From: Massilia atriviolacea
Lineage (GTDB): Bacteria > Pseudomonadota > Gammaproteobacteria > Burkholderiales > Burkholderiaceae_D
DNA: 64,000 nucleotides
Reading direction: 5' to 3'
Assembly: GCF_003953935.1 (NCBI RefSeq)
Contig: NZ_RXLQ01000006.1
Location: 1-64,000, forward strand
Below are positions 29,434 through 37,476 of this stretch, piece by piece; the first letter of the stretch is position 1; each line of letters starts with the position of its first letter. The position numbers were made by a program, and so were the translations under genes. Under the pieces are notes generated by a model, which had not been told where the DNA came from, ran no database searches, and saw nothing but the letters and a program-made list of their open reading frames with translations.

Positions 29434-32109
29434 ATGACCAAAACCCTCATCATCGCCGAGAAGCCCTCCGTCGCGAACGATATCGCCAAGACGCTGGGCG
29501 GCTTCACCAAGCACGATGAGTACTTCGAATCGGACGAGTATGTCCTGTCGTCGGCCGTCGGCCACCTGCTCGAAATCGCGGTGCCGGAAGAGCACGACGT
29601 CAAGCGCGGCAAGTGGAGCTTTGCCCACCTGCCCATGATTCCCCCGTATTTCGCGCTCAATCCGATCGCCAAGACCGAGGCCCGTCTCAAGGTCTTGAAC
29701 AAGCTGATCAAGCGCAAGGATGTCACCCAGCTCATCAACGCATGCGACGCCGGGCGCGAGGGCGAGCTGATTTTCCGCCTGATCGCGCAGAACGCCAAGG
29801 CCAAGCAGCCGGTCAAGCGCCTGTGGCTGCAATCGATGACGCCGGGCGCGATCCGCGACGGCTTTTCGAACCTGCGCAGCGACGAAGAAATGCTGCCGCT
29901 GGCCGACGCCGCGCGCTGCCGCTCCGAGGCGGACTGGCTGATCGGCATCAACGGTACCCGCGCCATGACCGCCTTTAATTCGAAGGAAGGCGGCTTCTAC
30001 CTGACCACCGTGGGCCGCGTGCAGACGCCGACCCTGTCGATCGTGGTCGAGCGCGAAGACAAGATCAAGAAATTCGTTTCCCGCGATTACTGGGAAGTGC
30101 GCGCCGAGTTCGTGTGCGCCGCCGGCGTGTACGAAGGGCGCTGGCTGGACCAGTCCTTCAAGAAGGACGAGAACGACCCCGAGAAGCGCGCCGAGCGCCT
30201 GTGGAGCAAGGCGGCCGCCGACAGCATCGCCATGGCCTGCAAGGGCCGCCAGGGCAATGTGACGGAAGAATCGAAGCCGACCACCTCGATGGCGCCGGCC
30301 CTGTTCGACCTGACCAGCCTGCAGCGCGAAGCCAACGGCCGCTTCGGCTTTTCGGCCAAGAACACCTTGGGCCTGGCCCAGGCGCTGTACGAAAAGCACA
30401 AGGTGCTGACCTACCCGCGTACCGATTCGCGCCATTTGCCGGAAGACTACATCAACACCGTCAAGGACACCATGGTGAGCCTGGCGGAAAACAATAACTA
30501 CCACCAGTTCGCCAAGCAGATCACCGACAAGGGCTGGGTCAAGCCGAACAAGCGCATCTTCGACAACACCAAGATTTCGGACCACTTCGCGATCATCCCG
30601 ACCACCCTGGCGCCGAAGAACCTGTCGGAGCCGGAACAGAAGCTGTACGACCTGGTCACGCGCCGCTTCATGGCCGTGTTCTTCCCGCCGGCGGAATTCC
30701 AGGTCACCACCCGCTTTACCGACGTGTCCGGCCACCAGTTCAAGACCGAAGGCAAGGTCATGACCAATCCGGGCTGGCTGGCGATCTACGGCAAGGAAGC
30801 CTCGACCGACAGCGACAAGGACGACAACACCGGCGGCAATCTGGTTCCCGTGGCCAAGGGCGAAAAAGTGCACACCGAAAAAGTCACGCCGAACGCCCTG
30901 GTCACCAAGCCGCCCGCGCGCTACTCGGAAGCGACCCTGCTGTCCGCCATGGAAGGCGCCGGCAAGCTGATCGACGACGACGAACTGCGCGACGCCATGG
31001 CCGGCAAGGGCCTGGGCACGCCGGCGACGCGCGCGGCCATCATCGAAGGCTTGCTGGGCGAGCGCTACCTGCTGCGCGAAGGGCGCGAGCTGATGCCGAC
31101 CGCCAAGGCATCCCAGCTGATGACCTTGCTGCGCGGCCTCGGCGTGAACGAACTGACCGCGCCGGAACTGACCGGCGAATGGGAATACAAGCTGTCGCAA
31201 ATGGAGAAGGGCAAGATTTCGCGTGACGAGTTCATGCGCGAAATTGCCCAGATGACGCAGATCATCGTCAAGCGCGCCAAGGAATACAACAACGACACGA
31301 TTCCGGGCGAGTACGCGACCCTGCACACGCCGTGTCCGAACTGCGGCGGCGTGGTCAAGGAAAACTACCGCCGTTTCGCCTGCACCAAATGCGAATTCAA
31401 CATGAGCAAGACGCCTGGCAGCCGCCAGTTCGAGATTGCCGAAGTTGAAGAACTGCTGGAAAAACGCACGATCGGCCCGATGCAGGGCTTCCGCTCGAAG
31501 ATGGGACGTCCGTTCGCCGCGATCCTGCGCATCGTGCGCGACGAAGAGATCAAGAACTTCAAGCTGGAATTCGATTTCGGCCAGAACGACGATGGCGGCG
31601 AAGATGGCGAAGGCGTCGACTTCACCGGCCAGACCGCGCTCGGCCCGTGCCCGAAATGCACCGGCGGCGTCTACGAAATGGGCCTGGCGTATGTGTGCGA
31701 GCACAGCGTGGCCAAGCCGAAGACCTGCGACTTCCGCAGCGGCCGCATCATCCTGCAGCAGGAGATTTTGCCCGAGCAGATGGTCAAGCTGCTCAACGAC
31801 GGCAAGACCGACCTGATGCCGGGCTTCGTGTCGCAGCGTACGCGTCGTCCGTTCAAGGCTTTCCTGGTCAAGGGCAAGGACGGCAAGATCAGCTTCGAGT
31901 TCGAAGAACGCAAGGCCAAAGCGCCGGCCAAGGGCAAGGCTGCGGCGGTAGCCGATCCGGAAGGCGGCGACGAGGCGGCACCGGCCACGGCCAAGAAAGC
32001 CGCGCCAGCCAAGAAAGCGGCGGCCAAGAAGGCGCCGGCGAAAAAGGCGGCCGCCAAGAAACCGGCTGCGAAGAAAGCCGCTGTCAAGAAGGCCGCTAGC
32101 GAGGAATAA
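29434..32109 (+). CDS. topB: Type IA DNA topoisomerase (topoisomerase III-like) with zinc modules and basic tail
   Basis: Encodes 891 residues. The Toprim domain has IIAEKPSVAND at the start and DAGREGE near residue 108; the active-site tyrosine is Y327 in LTYPRTDSR. Two C-terminal cysteine modules follow (CPNCGG...CTKCEF about 632-655 and CPKCTGG...C about 737-767), then a Lys/Ala-rich histone H1-like tail over the last 45 residues. It relaxes negative supercoils or decatenates DNA. The N-terminus and insert pattern look more like TopB than TopA. A TATAAT at 29324-29329 may be part of its promoter; a terminator follows. Confidence 0.88.
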   Translation: MTKTLIIAEKPSVANDIAKTLGGFTKHDEYFESDEYVLSSAVGHLLEIAVPEEHDVKRGKWSFAHLPMIPPYFALNPIAKTEARLKVLNKLIKRKDVTQLINACDAGREGELIFRLIAQNAKAKQPVKRLWLQSMTPGAIRDGFSNLRSDEEMLPLADAARCRSEADWLIGINGTRAMTAFNSKEGGFYLTTVGRVQTPTLSIVVEREDKIKKFVSRDYWEVRAEFVCAAGVYEGRWLDQSFKKDENDPEKRAERLWSKAAADSIAMACKGRQGNVTEESKPTTSMAPALFDLTSLQREANGRFGFSAKNTLGLAQALYEKHKVLTYPRTDSRHLPEDYINTVKDTMVSLAENNNYHQFAKQITDKGWVKPNKRIFDNTKISDHFAIIPTTLAPKNLSEPEQKLYDLVTRRFMAVFFPPAEFQVTTRFTDVSGHQFKTEGKVMTNPGWLAIYGKEASTDSDKDDNTGGNLVPVAKGEKVHTEKVTPNALVTKPPARYSEATLLSAMEGAGKLIDDDELRDAMAGKGLGTPATRAAIIEGLLGERYLLREGRELMPTAKASQLMTLLRGLGVNELTAPELTGEWEYKLSQMEKGKISRDEFMREIAQMTQIIVKRAKEYNNDTIPGEYATLHTPCPNCGGVVKENYRRFACTKCEFNMSKTPGSRQFEIAEVEELLEKRTIGPMQGFRSKMGRPFAAILRIVRDEEIKNFKLEFDFGQNDDGGEDGEGVDFTGQTALGPCPKCTGGVYEMGLAYVCEHSVAKPKTCDFRSGRIILQQEILPEQMVKLLNDGKTDLMPGFVSQRTRRPFKAFLVKGKDGKISFEFEERKAKAPAKGKAAAVADPEGGDEAAPATAKKAAPAKKAAAKKAPAKKAAAKKPAAKKAAVKKAASEE

Positions 32110-32132
32110 TCCGCCGCGCCGCGATCGACAGG

Positions 32133-32170
32133 AAGAGGTGGTCACAGTCTGTGGCCACCTCTTTTTTTTT
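32133..32170 (+). terminator. Rho-independent terminator after the topoisomerase gene
   Basis: Stem 32133-32141 (AAGAGGTGG) pairs with 32155-32163, with extra pairing inside, and is followed directly by a run of nine T. It lies 24 bases after the stop codon. Confidence 0.9.
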
Positions 32171-32224
32171 GCGGGATAGGGACAGGGAAGGGCGAGCAGA
32201 TGCAACCAGCTTGCATTAATAAAC

Positions 32225-32244
32225 GATAATGCATTATCATTATC
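32225..32244. promoter_or_regulatory. Fur-box-like operator before TonB-dependent receptor
   Basis: GATAATGCATTATCATTATC is close to the classical Fur consensus of GATAAT-type hexamers with partial dyad symmetry. It lies 41 bases before the start of the receptor gene, in the only AT-rich stretch nearby, where a promoter should be. This predicts repression by Fur when iron is sufficient. Confidence 0.75.
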
Positions 32245-32284
32245 GGCTCTGTCCGCGTTTTTCCCGTATCCTGGAGCCGTCATC

Positions 32285-34399
32285 TTGCCATCCGTATTGC
32301 GCCTTCCCCGGCCGCCCGCACTGTCTCTGCGCCCGGTTCACCGTGCCGTCCTGCTGATCTGCGCGCTGGGAAGCGCCGCGCCCGCCAACGCCGCCGCCGA
32401 CCTGCCTGCGCCTGCGGGCGACACCCAGGTCGTGGAAATCAGGGGCAGCAAGGAGGACGACGGGCGCGCCGCCGCCAGCGCCAGGGCGCGCGCCTTGCCC
32501 GGCACCGTCAGCGCCATCACGGCGCAGGAGATCGCCACACTCAATCTGGGGCGCGACATTTCCAACATCTTCCGGCGCGTGCCGGGCGTGGTCGCCAACA
32601 ACATCGACCAGGGCGACACCGGCAACGGCTTTCGCATGCGCGGCTTCGCCACCCAGGGCACGCACGGCGCCGACACCGCCATCAGCATCGATGGCGTGCC
32701 GCAGAATATCCCGTCGAGCCAGGGCGGGGCCGGCCACGGACCGGCCTTCCTCGAATGGATGAGCGCCGACATGATCGACACCGTCGACGTCGTCAAAGGC
32801 CCGGTATCGGCCCTGTACGGCGACCAGAACCGGGCCGGCTCGGTGTTCATCGCCACGCGCGAGGGCGGCGCCGCCACCCCGTCCAGCGCCGCGCTCACGC
32901 TCGACAGCCACGGCGGCCGGCGCGGCTCGCTGACCCTGTCGGGCGAGTATGCGAACGTTCGCTCGCTGCTGGTGGCGGAGCGCTACCGCAGCGATGGCTT
33001 CCGCCACGGCGGCGGCAACGACCGCGAGAACCTGTTCTGGAAGCTGTCGACCACGATCGGCGATGGTCTCTACAGCCTGCGCGCCAGCTACTACCGCTCG
33101 GACTACGCGGGCGCCGGCTACCTGTCGCTGCCGGCCTTGCAGGCCGGGCTCGATCCGCATTCGGTCCAGTTCAACCTGCCCGGCTTCGGCGCCGCGCAGC
33201 GCACCTCGCTGGTGTTCAAGCGCGCACCCGCGCGCGGGGAGGCCGGCTGGTTCGCTACCGTGTATGCGGAAGACTTCGAACGCAGCCGCGCCATCGCCAC
33301 CAGCGCCAGCGGCCACACCTTCGGCTACGACGATCGCAGCATCGGCGGCGCGCGCGCCGGCCATACCTGGGTCGTCGGCGACCGTGCGGTGCTGACCGTG
33401 GGCGCCGACACGCGCAGGGACAAGGGCGACGCGCTGCGCCGCCAGTACCTGCTGCGCCAGCCGACCGCCAACTACGTCAACAACCAGCAGCTCGACCTGC
33501 TCACCTACGGCGCCTTCGTGCAGGGCCAGTACCGCATCCTGCCGACGGTGAAGCTGCATGCCGGCGCGCGTTACGACCGCTTCGACTACGACCTGGTGAA
33601 CCGCAAGCTGCCCGCCGCCTCGACCGGCTACGAGGGCTCGGTGCTCACGCCGAAATACGGCGCCATCTGGACCGTGCTGCCCGACCTGGAGCTGTTCGCC
33701 AATGTCGCCCAGGGCTTGCGCTCGCCGGCTGCGGAGCAGATCAGCGCGAGCGGCAGCCCTGGCCCGCTCGGCGCCGCCGGCGGCAGGGTCAACGCGGCCA
33801 TCGATCCGAGCAAGGTGCGCTCGCACGACATCGGCTTGAATGCGAAAGTGGCGGGCGGCTGGCGCCTCGCCGGCGCGCTGTACGCGATCGGCAACGACGA
33901 CGACATCGTCAACAGCGCGCCCGACGTCTTTGTCGCATCGGGCCAGACCACGCGCCGGGGCCTGGAAGTGGATGTGCGCTACCAGCCGGACAACACCTTC
34001 AGCGCTTCGCTGAGCTACGGCCGCATCCTGCGCGCGCGGCTCGACAACCCGGCCCCCGGCGCGGGCGCGCTGCTGTCGGTGCCGGCGCATACCTGGAAGG
34101 CGGGCGCGCAGCACCGCAGCGTGATCGGTGCGGGCAGGCTGACCGTCAACGGCGACGTGTACGTCAGCGCGCGCAATCCGTATTACAGCGGCACGCCATC
34201 GGTGCGGCGCGACATGCCGACCTTCGTGCGCTACGACGTCAAGGCGAGCTACGATATCGGCAGGTTCCAGGGTGCGCTGTTCGCCACCTTGCAGCCGCAC
34301 CGGTTCGCCAGCGACATCGCCTACGGCACTGCCGCCGGCCTGCTGGTGTCGACCGTGCCGCGCGCGCAGGGCGGGGCGTCGCTGCGCTACTTCTTCTGA
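32285..34399 (+). CDS. TonB-dependent outer-membrane receptor, probably for a ferric siderophore
   Basis: Encodes 704 residues: signal peptide to about residue 36, a TonB-box-like segment (TQVVEIRGS), plug domain (about 65-190, with VPGVVANN, MRGFATQG, SIDGVPQN, VDVVKGPVSALYG) and a C-terminal beta-barrel ending in Phe (SLRYFF). Start is a TTG with GGAG 8 bases upstream; no better start retains the signal peptide. The Fur-like box upstream supports an iron substrate. No siderophore genes, FecI/FecR or permease are near, so it likely scavenges a foreign siderophore. It is 114 bases from the convergent coaD-like gene. Confidence 0.88.
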   Translation: MPSVLRLPRPPALSLRPVHRAVLLICALGSAAPANAAADLPAPAGDTQVVEIRGSKEDDGRAAASARARALPGTVSAITAQEIATLNLGRDISNIFRRVPGVVANNIDQGDTGNGFRMRGFATQGTHGADTAISIDGVPQNIPSSQGGAGHGPAFLEWMSADMIDTVDVVKGPVSALYGDQNRAGSVFIATREGGAATPSSAALTLDSHGGRRGSLTLSGEYANVRSLLVAERYRSDGFRHGGGNDRENLFWKLSTTIGDGLYSLRASYYRSDYAGAGYLSLPALQAGLDPHSVQFNLPGFGAAQRTSLVFKRAPARGEAGWFATVYAEDFERSRAIATSASGHTFGYDDRSIGGARAGHTWVVGDRAVLTVGADTRRDKGDALRRQYLLRQPTANYVNNQQLDLLTYGAFVQGQYRILPTVKLHAGARYDRFDYDLVNRKLPAASTGYEGSVLTPKYGAIWTVLPDLELFANVAQGLRSPAAEQISASGSPGPLGAAGGRVNAAIDPSKVRSHDIGLNAKVAGGWRLAGALYAIGNDDDIVNSAPDVFVASGQTTRRGLEVDVRYQPDNTFSASLSYGRILRARLDNPAPGAGALLSVPAHTWKAGAQHRSVIGAGRLTVNGDVYVSARNPYYSGTPSVRRDMPTFVRYDVKASYDIGRFQGALFATLQPHRFASDIAYGTAAGLLVSTVPRAQGGASLRYFF

Positions 34400-34513
34400 T
34401 CGGCGCTTCGGACAGGGACGGGAACGCGCGCGCCGGGTGCGTTGTCTGCTGCGCGTACATCAGGCCATAGCGCACCGCCAGCATGCCGCCGCCGTCGCGC
34501 TGGGCCGCAGCGC

Positions 34514-35668
34514 TTACGGCGATTCGCCCGCAAACGACTGGCGCTCGCGCAGCGTATCGAGCTCGCGCGCCAGGTTCTCCTGCGCGCGTTCGTTGTACAG
34601 GTCCGCGAAATACGCATCCGGATACAGCGTGCCCGCCCTGGCCTGGGCATGAAAATGCGCCAGGATGCGTTCGCGCCCGGCGAGATAGTCCGCCTCTTCG
34701 ATGTGCCGGTATTCGGCCCGCACCGCGCGCGCATAGCCGTCGTACACATCGGGCGCCTGGCCGAGGATCGCCAGGTCCACGCCCTGCATCACGTCCTGCA
34801 GCGCATGGCGCGCCGCCGCCGGCGCCAGATGCTCGGTGGCGCGAATCAGGGCAGCCACCTCGCCGGCCGCCGCGCCGCTGTCGAGAGCGGACGAAAGCCA
34901 CAGCTGCGCGCTCTGTTCTTCGTTCGATCCGCTGCCGCTGCCGCCGCCGTACACCGCATCGTGGAACCAGAACGCCTTTTTCAGCATCGCCATCTGCGCC
35001 GCACCGGCGCCGGCGTTGGCCGCCCACACCGTGATCTCGGTCAGGCCGTGCACCAGGTGATCGAGGTTGTGATACGGCCGTGCCTCGGCACCGTAGGCGC
35101 TCTCGCCGGTCAGGCGCGCGAACCAGGCGCCGGCGTTGGCGTCATCGGCCGGCCACAGGCTGTCCCATTCCTTGCGCAGCCAGTCCAGGATCCAGGCGGC
35201 GTAGGCCGGCGCCGGCATGAACTGGCGCGTGGTCCAGTGCCAGCCGACCGGTCCCTGCAAGCCGCGCACGAAACTCGAACTGACCGAGCCCAGGTCGCGC
35301 GGCGGCATCACGAACAGCGTTTTGGCGCCGTGCAGCACGTCGACGTTGGCTTGCTGGATCAGGTTCTCGTAATCGAAGTCCGAGGTGTTGCGGATGCCCC
35401 GGATCAGGAAGTCGATGCCCAGCCGCTTGGCCGCGCGCGCCGTGTAGTCGCCGCGCACCAGCACCACGCTGACATTGGTCCAGCCCTGCGCGGCCACGCT
35501 GCGTTCGACGATGTCCTTGCGCGAGGCGGCGTGGAACTGCGGCTTCTTGAACGGGTTTTCGGAGATCAGGACGACGACTTCGTCGGCCAGTTCGCGCGCT
35601 TCGCCGATCACCCACAGGTGGCCGTTGGTGATCGGATCGAGCGTGCCGGAGAAGGCGATTTTTTTCAA
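34514..35668 (-). CDS. Fusion of CoaD-like adenylyltransferase and HD-type phosphohydrolase
   Basis: Encodes 384 residues, more than twice a normal CoaD (about 160). Residues 1-162 are a phosphopantetheine adenylyltransferase: FSGTLDPITNGHL with the HxGH-type TNGH ending at H17, LIRGIRNTSDFDYE, and the S-S-S motif near 130. Residues 163-384 resemble the predicted HD-superfamily phosphohydrolases of COG4339: YHNLDHL (H200, H204), FHDAVYGG (H236-D237), NEEQSA and a later VDLAILG. The start is TTG 35668 with GGAG 7 bases upstream, 3 bases after coaE. The N-terminal half should make dephospho-CoA; the HD half's substrate is unknown. A normal coaD probably exists elsewhere (inference). Confidence 0.85.
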   Translation of the reverse strand: MKKIAFSGTLDPITNGHLWVIGEARELADEVVVLISENPFKKPQFHAASRKDIVERSVAAQGWTNVSVVLVRGDYTARAAKRLGIDFLIRGIRNTSDFDYENLIQQANVDVLHGAKTLFVMPPRDLGSVSSSFVRGLQGPVGWHWTTRQFMPAPAYAAWILDWLRKEWDSLWPADDANAGAWFARLTGESAYGAEARPYHNLDHLVHGLTEITVWAANAGAGAAQMAMLKKAFWFHDAVYGGGSGSGSNEEQSAQLWLSSALDSGAAAGEVAALIRATEHLAPAAARHALQDVMQGVDLAILGQAPDVYDGYARAVRAEYRHIEEADYLAGRERILAHFHAQARAGTLYPDAYFADLYNERAQENLARELDTLRERQSFAGESP

Positions 35669-35671
35669 GGT

Positions 35672-36277
35672 TCAGCTCCAAAGGTCGGTGTATTTGCGAT
35701 GCAGTTGTTCGGTGAGCACGCGCACCTCGTCGAGCGTGCCGTCGTTTTCCACCACGTCGTCGGCGCGCGCCAGGTAGTCGGCGCGCGCCAGCTGCATGGC
35801 GACCACGCCGGCTACCTGGGCGCGGGTCCAGTCGGGATTGCGCAGGGCGATGCGCGCGGCGCGGTTGCGGTACGCGGCGTCGACCACCAGCACCCTCGTC
35901 GCGGGCAGCGCCTGGTCCATCGCCAGCGCCGACTCCCACACCACGTACGGCGTTTGCTGGCGGCGCGTCCATTCCGCGGCCAGCGCCAGCACCGCCGGGC
36001 GCAGGATGCGCTTGAGTTCCTCGTTGGCGTCCGCATCGAGCGCGAAGATGCTGCGCAGGGTGCCGCGCGCCAGTCTGCCGTCCGCCGCCATCGCCTGCGG
36101 AAAGGCGCGCGCGATCTGCAGCGTGGCCGGATGCGCCGGGTCCTGGTGCACGGTGCGCGCCAGGGCGTCGGCATCGATGCAGGGCACGCCCAGCGCTTCG
36201 AATGCACGGGCGAAGGTCGACTTGCCGCTGCCGATCCCGCCGGTCAGCACCAGTACCCTGGGGGGTGTTGCGCTCAT
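35672..36277 (-). CDS. coaE: Dephospho-CoA kinase
   Basis: Phosphorylates the 3-prime hydroxyl of dephospho-CoA, the last step of CoA synthesis. The 201 residues start with a P-loop, LTGGIGSGKSTFARAFEALG, followed by PCIDADALAR and, near residue 125, the conserved lid region. ATG 36277 has GGAG 6 bases upstream; the open frame reaches further but lacks family similarity. In Burkholderiales coaE usually lies by pilD and zapD, so this may be a second copy. It forms a two-gene unit with the coaD-HD fusion and is divergent from a TetR gene. Confidence 0.9.
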   Translation of the reverse strand: MSATPPRVLVLTGGIGSGKSTFARAFEALGVPCIDADALARTVHQDPAHPATLQIARAFPQAMAADGRLARGTLRSIFALDADANEELKRILRPAVLALAAEWTRRQQTPYVVWESALAMDQALPATRVLVVDAAYRNRAARIALRNPDWTRAQVAGVVAMQLARADYLARADDVVENDGTLDEVRVLTEQLHRKYTDLWS

Positions 36278-36297
36278 TTCGTGCTCCGTTCGATTAT

Positions 36298-36372
36298 TTG
36301 GTTGCTCACCCAATATTGTGAGGTTAGCGAAAGCCGGCGCGGAAAACAAGTATAATTTGGTCAATCAACCAA
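36298..36372. promoter_or_regulatory. Two related TetR-type operator candidates
   Basis: Sites 36298-36313 (TTGGTTGCTCACCCAA) and 36357-36372 (TTGGTCAATCAACCAA) agree at 12 of 16 positions and each has TTGG/CCAA dyad ends. One lies just upstream of coaE and the other just upstream of the tetR start, next to a TATAAT at 36351-36356. The spacing of 59 bases is close to a whole number of helical turns. Binding by the adjacent TetR protein is inference. Confidence 0.65.
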
Positions 36373-36389
36373 TTTAAGTGACAACACGT

Positions 36390-36998
36390 ATGTCGAGGAA
36401 GCCGAATTCGGAGCAGCGCCGCGCGCAGATCGTGCAGGCGCTGATGGACACGATGGCCGAACATGGCTACGAAAAGGCCACCATCCAGTTGATCGCGCGC
36501 CGCGCCGGGCTCACGCCCGGCCTGCTGCACTACCATTTTCACAGCAAAGCCGACATCCTGCTGGCGCTGGTGAAGGCGCTCGCCGGGGCGGCGCAGCAGC
36601 GCTACCAGGCGTTCGCGCAGGACGCGCAGGACGACGGCCAGCGCCTCGGCGCCTACATCGACGCGCGCCTGGGCCTGGGCGAGGGTGCGGACGCGGGCGC
36701 GGTGGCCGCGTGGGTGGTGATCGGCGCCGAAGCGGTGCGCCAGCCGGAGGTGCGGGCAGCCTACCGGCACGCCATCGATACCGAAACGGCGCTGCTGCGC
36801 GAACTGCTGTCGGCCAGCCTGGCCGCGCACGGCAAAAGCACGGCCAACGCGCAGGCGCTGGCGGCTGCCTTGCTGGCGATGATGGAGGGGACTTTTCAAC
36901 TGGCCAGCGTGGCGCCGGCCGGCATGCCGGCGGGGTTCGCGGCGCCGATGGCCGCGCAACTGGTGCGCCGCTTTATCGACGCCGAGCCGCCGGCGTAG
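36390..36998 (+). CDS. TetR-family transcriptional regulator
   Basis: Encodes 202 residues with the N-terminal TetR helix-turn-helix (RRAQIVQALMDTMAEHGYEK, then IARRAGLTPGLLHYHFHSKADIL, about residues 10-56) and a helical ligand/dimerisation domain. The RAGLTPGLLHYHF recognition helix is of the BetI-like type. It is divergent from coaE and the coaD-HD fusion, with two matching dyad sites in the 112-base gap, so it is likely autoregulated and represses that unit. The ligand is unknown; an acyl-CoA or pantetheine derivative would be a reasonable guess. Confidence 0.9.
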   Translation: MSRKPNSEQRRAQIVQALMDTMAEHGYEKATIQLIARRAGLTPGLLHYHFHSKADILLALVKALAGAAQQRYQAFAQDAQDDGQRLGAYIDARLGLGEGADAGAVAAWVVIGAEAVRQPEVRAAYRHAIDTETALLRELLSASLAAHGKSTANAQALAAALLAMMEGTFQLASVAPAGMPAGFAAPMAAQLVRRFIDAEPPA

Positions 36999-37476
36999 TG
37001 GCGCGCCAGCCGCTGCCCGCTTGCGGCGGCAGGGTTGCGGCATCGCCCCTGGCGATACTGAAGTGGGCCATGCCGCCGGGATGGCCGTGCGCCCACGCCG
37101 TCCAGGCGGCGCCGCTCATCAGCCAGGCCAGCGCGCCGTCGTCGCGCGCGAAGCGCTGCGCGCGCACCGGGCCGGCGTCGATGCGCACCCACAGTTCGCG
37201 GTAGCTGCCGTCGATGCCGGTTTCTTCGACCGTGTCGGCGCCGTCGAAGCGCATCGTGCCCGCATCGATGCCGGGGCCGAGTGGGGGATAGGCGATCGCG
37301 GGATGCCATTCGCAGCGCGCTCCCTGCACCACGGTGGTGCCGGCGAAGCCGCGCGAGTCGATGTGCCAGTGCGCCGACTGGAACCACAGCACCACGGTGG
37401 TGCTGTCGCTGCTGCCGTCGCTGCGCCAGATGCCCTGGCGCCGCCACAGGCCGTGGTAGGCGTCCGGCACGCTCAT
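36973..37476 (-). CDS. Unknown protein, last gene of the kinase-CheR-CheB cassette
   Basis: Encodes 167 residues, beta-rich with many Trp (YHGLWRRQGIWRS, VVLWFQSAHWHIDSRGF), no signal peptide and no membrane segment. The pattern resembles a small lipocalin-like or HRI1-like family I recall from bacterial genomes as hypothetical; I am not certain. Its ATG overlaps the stop of the preceding gene (ATGA). Its last 26 bases overlap the end of the convergent tetR gene, so the C-terminus could be read differently. No function can be given. Confidence 0.65.
   Translation of the reverse strand: MSVPDAYHGLWRRQGIWRSDGSSDSTTVVLWFQSAHWHIDSRGFAGTTVVQGARCEWHPAIAYPPLGPGIDAGTMRFDGADTVEETGIDGSYRELWVRIDAGPVRAQRFARDDGALAWLMSGAAWTAWAHGHPGGMAHFSIARGDAATLPPQAGSGWRATTPAARRR

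Noticed and set aside
29323-32283. Open frame of 986 codons opposite the topoisomerase gene
   Set aside because: It is antisense to an unambiguous topoisomerase and crosses its terminator, with low-complexity shadow sequence and no ribosome site.
32755-34470. Open frame of 571 codons overlapping the TonB-dependent receptor on the same strand
   Set aside because: It is an Arg-rich out-of-frame shadow. The receptor frame has signal peptide, plug and barrel features.
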